NCBI RefSeq assembly: GCF_025370755.1
Contig: NZ_JAMXFC010000011.1
Location: forward strand, 62,001 to 126,000
Reading direction: 5' to 3'
Length of the DNA stretch: 64,000 nucleotides
Source of the DNA: Laspinema sp. D2d
GTDB taxonomy: Bacteria; Cyanobacteriota; Cyanobacteriia; Cyanobacteriales; Laspinemataceae
Shown here: piece by piece, positions 55,178 through 64,000 of the stretch
Numbering within the stretch: position 1 is the first letter of the stretch
Layout of the letters: each line of letters starts with the position of its first letter
Position numbers and translations under genes: made by a program
The notes under the pieces: generated by a model
Seen by the model: only the letters and a program-made list of their open reading frames with translations
What the model was told of the DNA's origin: nothing
Databases searched by the model: none

Positions 55178-56026
55178 CTAACTTATCTTCCCCTCACTTA
55201 ATCCCCCTCCTTTAAATAAGGGGAAAAAGTGACCGACTGGACCGGGACCTTGACCAATCTCTAAGGAAAATTGTAGGGCTTCGGTTACATAGTTCTTGGC
55301 ATTCTTGACCGCTGTCAAAGAATCTTGACCTAATGCTAAATTGGCAGCGATCGCCGCCGACAAAGTGCAGCCAGTCCCATGAGTATTGCGCGTTTCTACC
55401 GTTACTGTTCTCAAGGTTTCCAGGCAGTCCCCATCAAACCAGACATCTACCCCGCGCAATTCTCCCGTCATGCCGCCTCCTTTGACCAAGACGCCAGAAA
55501 CTCCACATTTATGAATTCTCTGTGCAGCAGCGCGCATATCATCTAAGGTATTAATTTGTAACCCGCTAAGAATTTGGGCCTCATAGCGATTGGGGGTAAC
55601 GATCGCCCCCAAAGGCACTAAGACATCCCGCAATAAGGTCACCGCTTCATCATCAATCAGTTGCGCGCCCGTCCGAGAGACCATCACCGGATCCACGACT
55701 AAATTCTTGAATTCCAGGGATTTCACCCGTTCCACCACCGCTGCAATAATCTCCCGATTGAGCAGCATCCCCGTTTTGACCCCTTGCACCCTCATATCCT
55801 GGACTACAGCATCAATCTGAGCAGCGATCGCCTCCACCGGCAACCCATCCACCCGAGTCACCCCCCGGGTACTTTGAGCCGTAATGCAGGTGAGGGCGCT
55901 CGTGCCATGCACCCTGTGAAACGCAAATGTTTTCAAATCCGCTTGAATCCCAGCCCCACCACCACTGTCCGAACCGGCGATCGTCAAGGCGACAGGTACA
56001 ACCGGCATCTGGGAAATTGCTTGCAT
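55178..56026 (-). CDS. thiD: Hydroxymethylpyrimidine (phosphate) kinase ThiD
   Basis: A 282-residue ribokinase-fold enzyme phosphorylating HMP and HMP-P for thiamine synthesis. N-terminal TIAGSDSGGGAGIQADLK, then VKTGML, DPVMVSRTGAQL and the anion-hole GTGCTLSAAI near the end. After the family's usual end (GPGPVGHF) there are about 15 extra residues (FPLFKGGGLSEGKIS) whose DNA looks like a dispersed C/T-rich repeat. I saw no thiamine riboswitch in its 110-bp leader. Confidence 0.94.
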   Translation of the reverse strand: MQAISQMPVVPVALTIAGSDSGGGAGIQADLKTFAFHRVHGTSALTCITAQSTRGVTRVDGLPVEAIAAQIDAVVQDMRVQGVKTGMLLNREIIAAVVERVKSLEFKNLVVDPVMVSRTGAQLIDDEAVTLLRDVLVPLGAIVTPNRYEAQILSGLQINTLDDMRAAAQRIHKCGVSGVLVKGGGMTGELRGVDVWFDGDCLETLRTVTVETRNTHGTGCTLSAAIAANLALGQDSLTAVKNAKNYVTEALQFSLEIGQGPGPVGHFFPLFKGGGLSEGKIS

Positions 56027-56074
56027 ATCAGAAATCTGTATAGCGCCTTACCATTAACATAGCCAAAAAGAATC

Positions 56075-56106
56075 AACTGCTCACCCAGGAAGCAGGGTCA
56101 GCAGTG
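56075..56106 (-). terminator. Terminator of ftsZ
   Basis: Stem AACTGCTCACCC (56075-56086) with GGGTCAGCAGT (56095-56105) and an eight-base loop, then a CTTTTT run further on the minus strand. It separates ftsZ from thiD. Confidence 0.7.
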
Positions 56107-56135
56107 ATTAATCCCAACTGATTTCTCCTGTCTCT

Positions 56136-57419
56136 TTATCGCGGAGGGCGACGCTTTTGCAGGAAATCGGGAATATCCAATCCCGGGGGTTTACCTCGGG
56201 AAGGGTCTAAAGGCGGTGGCGGTGGCGGTGGCGCTGACGCTACCGGGGGTTTTGGGATGAACCGTTGCGGTTGCGGTGTGACCCTGGAAACCTGAGTTCC
56301 CGGTTGAGGGGGTTCTGAGGAAAAGCCCGTTGCAATCACGGTAATCCGAATTTCCCCTTGGAGGCGTTCGTCAATCACGGCACCAAAAATAATATTGGCA
56401 TTGGGATCAACCACTTCGTACACCGTTTCCGCCGCAGCATTCACCTCGTGCAAGGTCAAATCAGTGCCGCCGGTAATATTCAAGACAACGCCCTTGGCCC
56501 CTTCAATCGAGGATTCGAGTAAAGGAGAAGAAATGGCACTCAGGGCCGCTTCTCTAGCCCGGGATTTACCGGAACCGACACCAATTCCCATTAAGGCTGA
56601 CCCGGCATCGGCCATCACCGCTCGCACGTCGGCGAAGTCCACATTGACCAGACCTGGAATCGTAATAATATCTGAAATCCCCTGAACCCCTTGGCGGAGG
56701 ATATCGTCAGCCACTCGAAAGGCTTCCTGAACCGGAGTTTGTTCGGAAATAACCGAGAGCAACTTGTCGTTCGGGATCACAATTAGGGTATCAACCCGAC
56801 TTTGGAGGGCGGCGATCCCTTCTTCCGCTTGGTTCGTGCGCCGACGGCCCTCGAACATAAACGGACGGGTGACGACCCCCACAGTTAACGCCCCAACTTC
56901 CTTGGCGGCTTCGGCAACAATGGGGGCGGCTCCGGTGCCGGTCCCACCCCCCATGCCTGCGGTAATGAAAACGAGGTCAGAATGTTCTAAGGCATGAGCA
57001 ATCTCATCGCGAGACTCCTCAGCGGCTTTTTGACCAATGGCAGGGTTGCCACCTGCGCCGAGACCTCTGGTCAATTTTTGTCCGACTTGTAGGCGTTTAG
57101 TTGCGGTGGATTGGACTAGAGCTTGGGCATCGGTATTCACCGCCCAAAATTCTACCCCCGAGACTTCACTTGCAATCATGCGGTTGACCGCATTGCATCC
57201 ACCGCCGCCTACGCCAATGACTTTAATTTTGGCTATGCTACTCGGCACAATATCGTTACTCCTGGATTCTTCCCCGGGGAGCCGGTTATCGCGATTTTGA
57301 CCCAATATTAACCCTGTGTTGTTAAAAGGATTGGAGTTGTCCACTGCCACGGGAAAACCTGTCGGTTCTTCAGAATGAGGGCTTTCATTTCCAACCCCTA
57401 GTTTACTATTAAGTGTCAT
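56136..57419 (-). CDS. ftsZ: Cell division GTPase FtsZ
   Basis: A 427-residue tubulin homologue. [15 protein letters not shown] near 68-82 and the GTP loop GGGTGTG at 157-163. The synergy loop region with [11 protein letters not shown] is present. An N-terminal extension of about 60 polar residues is typical of cyanobacteria. The C-terminus has a Pro-rich linker and the peptide [12 protein letters not shown] that binds partner proteins. Divided from ftsQ by about 190 bp. Confidence 0.97.
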   Translation of the reverse strand: MTLNSKLGVGNESPHSEEPTGFPVAVDNSNPFNNTGLILGQNRDNRLPGEESRSNDIVPSSIAKIKVIGVGGGGCNAVNRMIASEVSGVEFWAVNTDAQALVQSTATKRLQVGQKLTRGLGAGGNPAIGQKAAEESRDEIAHALEHSDLVFITAGMGGGTGTGAAPIVAEAAKEVGALTVGVVTRPFMFEGRRRTNQAEEGIAALQSRVDTLIVIPNDKLLSVISEQTPVQEAFRVADDILRQGVQGISDIITIPGLVNVDFADVRAVMADAGSALMGIGVGSGKSRAREAALSAISSPLLESSIEGAKGVVLNITGGTDLTLHEVNAAAETVYEVVDPNANIIFGAVIDERLQGEIRITVIATGFSSEPPQPGTQVSRVTPQPQRFIPKPPVASAPPPPPPPLDPSRGKPPGLDIPDFLQKRRPPR

Positions 57420-57607
57420 TGGTATTGGGAACGGTAGAGATACAACTTCTGAAATGAGGGCAGATCAAAGTCAACTATAGGCTATGTTGCCCAAGATTAC
57501 CAACTTTAACACTGATTAGTTTTGCCAATCTGTCAAGGGTAATCATACTGACCCCAAGTTAACCTAAATTTGAACCGGGGAGTTCAGGGGTTGGAATTGA
57601 GGTTTTT

Positions 57608-58522
57608 TCAAGGAATTTCAGGGGTGGGGACGGTTTCCGGGGCAGTTTGCGGGGTCGTTACAGCGAGGCGTTGAAGGGAGGGGCGATCGGGATTGGTGAG
57701 GTCAATATAAGCAATTTGGGCTAAATCAATTTGGTTGGGTAAATCTCCCATTTGGCCCAAACGGGTTACCTGTTCCCCAAAGCGGGGGCCGTAAGGGCCA
57801 CAATGAACCACTCCCAATTCAGTTTTTAAAGTCAAATTCGCCGGGTCCTGCCAACTGATTTCATAAATTTTGATGGGGCTGCGACGAAGGGATTGATAAA
57901 CTGATTTCCACTCGGAACGGTACTGCTCTAAGGGTCCGACTACCCGGAGTTGGGGTAGTTGAGCGGTGGGATCGAGGGCGGTATAGTTTTCTAAGGGCAT
58001 CCACATTCCCCGTTCATCGAGCAAACCCACTGATGGCACCCCGGGGGACTCTACTGCTGGATTTGGATTGGGGCTGGGTCCGGGGGGAGTTTCTCGGGGC
58101 ATCCCTGGGCCGATCGCATTTCCCTCACTAGCGATCGCGACGGGATAGCGTTCATCAACCGTTACCTTGAGTCCTAGGGGAAAAAGCTGCCGGGAGACGG
58201 TGGCTTTGGCGATCGGCCCTTGGGATTCCAACTCGCGGGCGAGTTCTTGTGGTCGAACTTGCAGCATAGATTTGGGATACGAAAGCGGCAACAGGGAACG
58301 AATCGCCCGATCGGACAAAAATTCATTCCCATCGATTTCGACTTGTTCTGGGGTCTCAATCACTAAAGCTGGTGAGGTGGTTGTCCATAATAAAAATCCC
58401 GCCAGGGAACTGACGGCTAAGAGTTGCCAACCGGCTTGGAAAACTTTCTGACGCCGCGATCGCCTCAGTTGACGACGCCGCCGCACTAACTCGGACTGAG
58501 AGACCGTTCCGATGGTATCCAT
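57608..58522 (-). CDS. ftsQ: FtsQ-type division protein with POTRA domain
   Basis: A 304-residue protein: basic N-terminus (RRRRQLRRSRRQK), one transmembrane helix (about 30-47), a POTRA domain (VIETPEQVEIDGNEFLSDRAIRSLL) and a FtsQ/DivIB beta domain. A Pro-rich insert (about 135-165) is unusual. It sits upstream of ftsZ in the same orientation as in many cyanobacteria. Confidence 0.85.
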   Translation of the reverse strand: MDTIGTVSQSELVRRRRQLRRSRRQKVFQAGWQLLAVSSLAGFLLWTTTSPALVIETPEQVEIDGNEFLSDRAIRSLLPLSYPKSMLQVRPQELARELESQGPIAKATVSRQLFPLGLKVTVDERYPVAIASEGNAIGPGMPRETPPGPSPNPNPAVESPGVPSVGLLDERGMWMPLENYTALDPTAQLPQLRVVGPLEQYRSEWKSVYQSLRRSPIKIYEISWQDPANLTLKTELGVVHCGPYGPRFGEQVTRLGQMGDLPNQIDLAQIAYIDLTNPDRPSLQRLAVTTPQTAPETVPTPEIP

Positions 58523-59455
58523 CCTAACCGTTTAAGCTAACTGGGACACAACTAGATACACCCAAACTTTCCCGTTTGTCAAGGAATAACCTTAACCGTT
58601 TTGCACCAAAACCCCTCACAATTCCTACCCCCTTACCCTACAGGGGAATACTTTTGTGATGAAATCCAGACTTCAGATTCCCCCCAGGACTCTACAATTA
58701 GCAGGTTTTGGTATGGAGAGGGCTGCTTGACCCTGTTTTTGTTCACTTATTTTAACCTCCGGATTCGGGTTTTTAATCGAAGTTATGGCCGGTTGTATCG
58801 GTATCCTACCCCACTCCCCTTGCTGTGCTGGGATTCAATTCGGATTCCCACTGGCAAACCGACACCCCCGCTGGTTCTGAGGGAGTCGGAGTGGCGGGAC
58901 TGACCCCTCACTTTTATTCCAGAATAGGGACAATTCATAGACTGGCCCCAGCGATCGGGTTACCTCCGATTCGACTCTGTAAGTCCTCTGTTATAGAGGC
59001 AATTTTCTAGGATGCGACTGGCGGGTTCCTCAAGTTGGGACCCTTGCTAGGGGTGATATAGCAGTCCTAAATCCGTTGTGGAAGACCCTCACCCCCAACC
59101 CCTCTCCCAGAACGGGAGAGGGGAGAAGACAGATGTCACAAATCATTTAGGATTGCTATAGACTCCTAACTTCTATCGACAATGGGGCGATCGCCTTTTA
59201 TCTAAGGTCGCTCCTTAACAAAAGGGCTACAATTCTGCAAAGATTCTACAGGCAGGGGTATTGATCACTCTATTATTAATCGGGAATCACCCATCCTTTC
59301 GATCTGGAGTCGGTGGATGGTAAGTAAAGATCACTCGGGCAATTCTAGGTTAATCATCATAAGTAACCTTAAGTCATGAAAATTGTTACGGAACGAGAAC
59401 CTATACTCCAGAAATATTTGAAGAAGGGATCAACAGGTGGGGAGAGTTAATTAAC
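58523..59455. other. Intergenic region with a MITE
   Basis: About 930 bp between divergent genes. It holds the element at 59057-59160 (see separate entry) and a HIP1-poor leader for the ATPase gene. Plus-strand frames at 58601-58903 and 58825-59010 are not supported. Confidence 0.4.
59057..59160. mobile_element. MITE-like element with terminal inverted repeats
   Basis: The left end TATAGCAGTCCTAAAT and the right end, reversed, TATAGCAATCCTAAAT match at 15 of 16 bases across about 104 bp. The middle holds CCTCTCCC/GGGAGAGG in a hairpin. No coding frame. The size and ends fit a non-autonomous element, perhaps of the IS630 type with a TA target, which I infer from the terminal TA. Confidence 0.7.
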
Positions 59456-60838
59456 ATGAAACTAGATTTGCCGAGATTTTATAAAGCTTGTAATCCCAGT
59501 AAAGTCTTGGATATGGCGAACGAGGAAGATCGAGAATACTATATTGATTTTTCCTCGGTTCGCGGCGGTAATATTATCCGAGAACTGGGGAGAACGATTA
59601 GTTTACTCTCCGGAGATGAACCCACTTGTCAACTTTTTACGGGTCATATTGGATGTGGAAAATCCACTGAATTATTCCGACTCAAAAAAGACTTAGAAGC
59701 GGAAGGATACCACGTCGTCTATTTTGAATCTTCTCATGATTTAGATATGGCTGACGTAGATATCACGGAAATTCTATTAAGTATTGCCCGACAAGTTTCA
59801 GAAAGTTTGGAGAAAATTAACCTCTGCGTTGAACCGAAACGGGGGTTTCGAGATTTACTGAAGGGCGCGGCGGATCTGTTGCAAACTCCCATAGAATTGA
59901 GCGGGGAAGCCTCCGTTCCTGGGATTGGAACCTTTAGTGCCAGCAGTGAGGGAGAACTGGGCTTTTCCTTGCCGGGGGGAATTGGTTCAATCACGGCAAA
60001 AGCTCGACATAGCCCCCGATTACGGCAACAGTTGCGGCAATATTTAGAACCGCGAACTAATAATATTTTGGAAGCAATTAATACTGAATTGCTACAGCCC
60101 GCGACGGAGATTCTCAATCAGCGAGGTAAAAAAGGATTAGTGGCGATCGTGGATAATTTAGACCGGGTAGATAGTGTTAGAAAACCATCGGGACGTACGC
60201 AACCGGAATATTTATTTGTCGATCGCGGAGAGCAATTGCGGAAGCTGAATTGTCATGTGGTTTATACCATTCCCTTATCTTTAATTTTTTCCAATGACTT
60301 GGGCCGCTTGAGTTCTCGATTTGGGGTGAAACCGAAGGTTTTGCCGATGGTTCCGGTACGGGAACGGGATGGAAGTGTCTATGCTGAAGGCATGAAGTTA
60401 CTTAGAACGATGGTTCTTGCGCGGGCATTTCCTCATATTCCCGCATCGGAACGAGAAGAAATGATTGCCTCGGTTTTTGATAGTTCAGAAACCTTAAATC
60501 GCTTGTGCAGCGTGAGTGGGGGTCATGTTCGGAATTTATTGGGATTGCTTTATAGCTGTTTGCAGTTACAAGACCCTCCGTTTTCCCGGCAATGTCTGGA
60601 AAATGTGATTAAAGAATATCGGGATGATTTGATTGCAGCGATTACGGATGAGGAGTGGGAGTTGTTATTTCAGGCATTGGAACAGAAGCACGTTCAAGGG
60701 GATGAGGATTATCAATTGTTGTTGAGAAGTATGTTTCTGTTTGAGTATCGCGATCGCGATGGACGGTGGTATTGGATTAATCCAGCTTTGGCAGAAGCCC
60801 CTAAATTTAAGGAATGGATGTCAGAATATCCAGCCTAA
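59456..60838 (+). CDS. P-loop (AAA/STAND-like) ATPase, unknown role
   Basis: A 460-residue ATPase. The N-terminus (MKLDLPRFYKACNPSKVL) leads to Walker A FTGHIGCGKST at 61-71 and Walker B LVAIVDNLDRVD near 228-240. The winged C-terminal part has VIKEYRDDLIAAITDEEWELLFQAL. The layout fits ORC/Cdc6- or STAND-like switches: nucleotide-binding core, then a helical sensor and a winged helix. GGGGAGAG lies upstream of ATG 59456. It is followed, after 1.15 kb, by a second STAND NTPase on the same strand; they may act together. Confidence 0.72.
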   Translation: MKLDLPRFYKACNPSKVLDMANEEDREYYIDFSSVRGGNIIRELGRTISLLSGDEPTCQLFTGHIGCGKSTELFRLKKDLEAEGYHVVYFESSHDLDMADVDITEILLSIARQVSESLEKINLCVEPKRGFRDLLKGAADLLQTPIELSGEASVPGIGTFSASSEGELGFSLPGGIGSITAKARHSPRLRQQLRQYLEPRTNNILEAINTELLQPATEILNQRGKKGLVAIVDNLDRVDSVRKPSGRTQPEYLFVDRGEQLRKLNCHVVYTIPLSLIFSNDLGRLSSRFGVKPKVLPMVPVRERDGSVYAEGMKLLRTMVLARAFPHIPASEREEMIASVFDSSETLNRLCSVSGGHVRNLLGLLYSCLQLQDPPFSRQCLENVIKEYRDDLIAAITDEEWELLFQALEQKHVQGDEDYQLLLRSMFLFEYRDRDGRWYWINPALAEAPKFKEWMSEYPA

Positions 60839-61987
60839 ATCTGCGTCGTCTCCCTTTGTCCCGATCTTTTTTATCCTGACCTGAACACTGTGGTGACTTA
60901 AGGAAACTCTCATCGGGCGATTGTAAAAAATTCCTGCCAATGCAGGCGATCGCCCCGCTACTCCCCCACCCCGAGTTAAGCGATCGGTTCTGTTGGATAA
61001 AAGCGGGCGAATTCTACCCAATTTTTAGCCAGCGATCGTCGCAACAAACTCCTAAGCGCTAAACCAGTCATTGATCCCCGGTTGAATACAGATAAAACGC
61101 TATTTGTCAAGAGAAAAGATTTACTTTTCTCCTTTCTATCCTCTGTAGACTGAAATAAAAAAGCTGGATGAACACCAGCCCATTTTATTCCCCTTTGTTT
61201 AGCGCTCTATTTTATCATCTGGACTGGTATCCCCCTTAGAGGGAATCAGTTTTTGATCGGTTTCAGATATTTTTTGCTTAGAGTTTCAGCCGCTAAAAAC
61301 TATTTATGATTAAGACCTGAGTCCTGTTAAAACCATGACTCATCCCCCGGAACACGTCAATTCCAGTAACCCTTCCTCTCATGGCAATAGAGTTAAAGGG
61401 TAGTACAGATGAGAGCAGCGGTTAGGATTTTTAATCTGCCCTAAAACTGATAGAGCAAATCTACTCCGATTCACTCATGGCTGTAGGGTCTATCCCCCCA
61501 AGGGGTTACTCCCTCCCCTCTTGATCGAAATGATTTGGAGGGACTATATCATAGAAAGAACAGAGCCATCGGAACGAAATGAGCATTAAAAACCAAAATT
61601 AGGATTAAGTTATCTCGCCCTGGGATTCCTCCCAAACCAAATGGTGAGATTATTATCCAACCCGAGAAAATTCTGGGTCTGTTCCTCTGCGATCGCCTGT
61701 AGTGGAATCCAGCTAAGGAGGGAATCTGGAATAATCCTAAATTCTTAAAAAGAGAGGGTCTTTCATCTGTACAATAAGAACCGGATCTTTGAGGCGAAGT
61801 TGTCCTGGTTCAACTCAGGGGATCGGGGATAGAGCGCTACTCCTTCAGGGTAAAAAGTAGGCAACGAAGAGATGATGACTCCAACCCAAACCCATGAACT
61901 AGGGGATAGAAAAATAGGTAAATGATAGTTTGGGGTGGTCACTATGGTATTGATTTGGCTTTTGAATAGAGCAGAACGACGAAAGTT
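60839..61987. other. 1.15-kb region between the two NTPase genes
   Basis: Two hairpins are seen: GAGAAAAG/CTTTTCTC at 61111-61131, and GCTGG..CCAGC at 61163-61179. The latter is flanked by AAAAAA and on the minus strand ends in TTTTTTATTT, so it would terminate a minus-strand transcript. No minus-strand gene is seen above it. No supported frame. Confidence 0.45.
61161..61185 (-). terminator. Terminator-like hairpin with minus-strand T-run
   Basis: GCTGG (61163-61167) and CCAGC (61175-61179) with a T-run on the minus strand. It is oriented for a minus-strand RNA, but no gene on that strand lies upstream within 800 bp, so the transcript it would end is not known. Confidence 0.45.
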
Positions 61988-64000
61988 ATGACTGACCTGG
62001 ATCCACCCATTGAATGTTCCCTCTATAACGATCGCTCCTTACAGAAGTTGGTCAGAGCTATTGCTCTGTCTGAAGGAAATTTTTCCTTAATTTTAGTCCG
62101 ATGCAATTACGTGACATTGCAGCGGGGTATGGTCCAACGTCTTGAATCCCTCTGTCAAGAAATTTCCCAGGAAGGACGTTCGGTACATTCTATGGTTCTC
62201 CCTAAAACAGTCACCACGCTTTACAGCACCTTGGTGGACTCCTTGGATCAGCAACAACCCCTCGCCGTGATGATTTTTGGGTTGGATTGCACCAAGGGTT
62301 TAGAACAGTTGCTGGTTTCGGCCAATCAGGTGCGGGATGAGTTTCGCAACAGTTTTCCTTTTCCCCTGATTTGGTGGGTGACGGAAGAGGTACTCGCTTC
62401 TTTGATTCGGTTTGCTCCGGATTTTAAAAGTTGGGCCGCTACTTCGATTAAATTTGAGATGGAAACTCCTAGCTTGCTGGACCTCCTACACCAAGAGGCG
62501 GGGAGTCTGATTCCGCACCTATTAGAACAGGGGGCAAATGCCAGCGGATATGAATGGTGCATCCCCAGTCCCCTGAAGTCAAACCGGCGCAAGGAACTGG
62601 AGTCAGCGGTTAAGGATTTGCAGAATCGCGGGGTGACCTTGGATCCGGAACTCTCCGCCAGCGTCCAGTTTGTCCTGGGTCGCGATGAGTTTTGCCGCGA
62701 TCGCCTGGATCTGGCGGAAGCGCATTATCACGAAAGTTTGACATTATGGCAGCATATCGGTCCGGGTTCCCCCCTCTCGGACTCGGAACCGCAGGCCCCA
62801 GAAATCACGCCCCTGACGGTTTCTTCCCCGGACCTGGAACGCCTGGGTCTGTTGTGGTTTCACTTGGGATTGTTGTATTGCCGTAAAGCGGAACTCTACC
62901 AAGCTCAAAGTCAGCAACATTTGATGGAAGCGGAATCCTATCTCGATCGCGCCTTGACCCTGTTTGAGTCCGGGGGGCGATTAGATTGTGTCGCGCAACT
63001 GAGTCCCCTTTTAGGCGAGGTTCTAGCCCGGTTGCAACGTTGGGATCGCTTGCAAGTTCAAGTGGAAAAAACCCTGGATCTCCATGAAAAACACCCGGTG
63101 CAATTGGCGCGGGATTATGGATTTATGGCAGAAGTCGCCCTGGCGCGGGAAGAGTGGGAACAGTCGAAGGAGTACGCCCAAAAGGCGATCGCCGCTTTAG
63201 CTTTGGCCCCTGTCCCCGAGCGCCAAGAACAGGGCTTATATTTGTACTTATTAGCCCGGGCTACGGTTCCTGAGTTGAGTCCTCTGGAAGCAACCCAGGC
63301 CCCCAGCAAGTTCAAGGATTCCGCCCCCTCCTGGTATCAACAATCCCAATCGGCGATCGAGATTCTCAATTTAGCCCAACAGGTTAGTAAACCGGAACGG
63401 GACCCCCAACTTTATATTTCAATTTTAAAGCTGCTGCGATCGCTCTATTTTGAGCATCGGGAGTATGTAGAAGCGTTTCGCCTCAAACAAGAACAACGCT
63501 CCATCGAAACCCTCTATGGGTTCCGGGCGTTCGTGGGGGCCGGATTGCTGCAACCTCAAACGAAGGCCCATCCCCAACCCTTAAACCAGACGGCTTTAAG
63601 TGGACTGGCCCCCAAGTATTCAGAATTTTTAGGACTGCCCCAAGAGATTGCGGCGGCGGGTCGTCAGCAACATATTGAATGTTTGCTGGAACGCATGACT
63701 CGCGCGGACAAAAAACTCACGATTTTGTATGGCGATTCGGGGGTTGGCAAATCCTCCTTGGTGAATGCCGGGTTTGTTCCGGCATTAGCGGGACGGGCGA
63801 TCGGCGATCGCCTTGCTTTGCCTGTGGTCCTGCGGTCCTATACCGATTGGATTGCCACCCTCTCCAAACGCCTGAATGAAACCATCAGCCAAACCCTGGG
63901 AATTTCCCTAGACCCGAATCCGGAGTGGACCGAACTGGAGGGGACCCTAGAGCTTAGTGAACCCGTGACGGAACAGAACTCCCCTGACCCTTCCCCGGGA
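61988..64000 (+). CDS. TPR-STAND NTPase, truncated at the window edge
   Basis: An open frame of 671 codons from ATG 61988 to the window end. The first 200 residues look like a P-loop-related domain without a working Walker A (SLILVRCNYVTLQRG, then PLAVMIFGLDCTKG). Then come TPR-like helices (about 235-520: LAEAHYHESLTLW, YLDRALTLF, SKEYAQKAIAAL). A NACHT/STAND P-loop follows: LYGDSGVGKSSLVNAGFVPAL near 580-600. The rest lies outside. This order (sensor-like domain, TPRs, STAND switch) resembles cyanobacterial signalling or conflict NTPases. Ribosome site is weak. Confidence 0.75.
   Translation, partial: MTDLDPPIECSLYNDRSLQKLVRAIALSEGNFSLILVRCNYVTLQRGMVQRLESLCQEISQEGRSVHSMVLPKTVTTLYSTLVDSLDQQQPLAVMIFGLDCTKGLEQLLVSANQVRDEFRNSFPFPLIWWVTEEVLASLIRFAPDFKSWAATSIKFEMETPSLLDLLHQEAGSLIPHLLEQGANASGYEWCIPSPLKSNRRKELESAVKDLQNRGVTLDPELSASVQFVLGRDEFCRDRLDLAEAHYHESLTLWQHIGPGSPLSDSEPQAPEITPLTVSSPDLERLGLLWFHLGLLYCRKAELYQAQSQQHLMEAESYLDRALTLFESGGRLDCVAQLSPLLGEVLARLQRWDRLQVQVEKTLDLHEKHPVQLARDYGFMAEVALAREEWEQSKEYAQKAIAALALAPVPERQEQGLYLYLLARATVPELSPLEATQAPSKFKDSAPSWYQQSQSAIEILNLAQQVSKPERDPQLYISILKLLRSLYFEHREYVEAFRLKQEQRSIETLYGFRAFVGAGLLQPQTKAHPQPLNQTALSGLAPKYSEFLGLPQEIAAAGRQQHIECLLERMTRADKKLTILYGDSGVGKSSLVNAGFVPALAGRAIGDRLALPVVLRSYTDWIATLSKRLNETISQTLGISLDPNPEWTELEGTLELSEPVTEQNSPDPSPG

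Noticed and set aside
56027-56135. Thiamine riboswitch upstream of thiD
   Set aside because: The 110-bp leader lacks the conserved CUGAGA and other TPP elements; the hairpin there fits an ftsZ terminator.
58601-58903. 100-codon plus-strand frame upstream of the MITE
   Set aside because: Composition is non-coding and no ribosome site or family resemblance is seen.
1-64000. CRISPR array, transposase genes, rRNA operon, tmRNA or RNase P RNA
   Set aside because: No regularly spaced identical repeats, no intact transposase frame and no signature of these RNAs were seen on either strand.

Overview
The window looks like chromosome from a filamentous, Oscillatoriales-type cyanobacterium. Direct clues are the very dense palindrome GCGATCGC (HIP1), a dispersed AGAAACCGGGTTTCT-like palindrome, and genes that fit an oxygenic phototroph: petG, a cytochrome cM-like gene, a UbiD decarboxylase and 4-hydroxyphenylpyruvate dioxygenase. 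The genus is not determined here.

Layout. 1-2443: an AT-rich segment with no HIP1 site seen, holding the end of an unknown gene, an SDR-type NAD(P)-binding protein and a secreted TIM-barrel-like protein. 2584-12359: the edge of a polysaccharide (EPS) locus with a WecA/TagO-type sugar-phosphate transferase, a CapD/WbpM-type nucleotide-sugar dehydratase, a Wza-like protein with six SLBB repeats and a Wzc-like tyrosine autokinase. 12571-16479: three conserved unknowns. 17218-24276: ubiD, a divergent NYN-LOTUS RNA-type protein, hppD and a pseudo-orthocaspase. 24972-30079: sat, mnmA, a SPOR-like secreted protein and nnr. 30080-31410: no protein gene, but a tandem pair of about 262-bp repeats that look like structured RNA.

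31411-36546: a Thr-rich lipoprotein, tRNA-Leu(CAA), an M48 peptidase, murA (with what seems to be an ATT start), tRNA-Leu(CAG) and a TrmH-family methyltransferase. 37050-41660: msrP, an RTX protein, a cytochrome P450 and a DUF1648 protein. 41890-45101: rsmD, the 37-codon petG, cytM and an ABC exporter. 45213-49626, all on the minus strand: ffh, rpsP, KH protein, phoH and a secreted unknown. 50187-58522: a VIT/VWA protein, a Cache histidine kinase, thiD, ftsZ and ftsQ. 59456-64000: two P-loop NTPases, the second a TPR-STAND protein that runs off the window.

How genes work together. The first block would make an undecaprenyl-linked sugar, modify the nucleotide sugar and export a polymer under BY-kinase control. 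ubiD and hppD both serve prenylquinone or tocopherol chemistry. ffh-rpsP-KH-phoH is a translation and RNA-handling cluster. ftsQ-ftsZ is the division pair. The least explained parts are the duplicated RNA-like repeat, the NYN-LOTUS gene, the murA start and the terminal NTPase pair. No CRISPR array, rRNA operon, intact transposase or prophage was seen.
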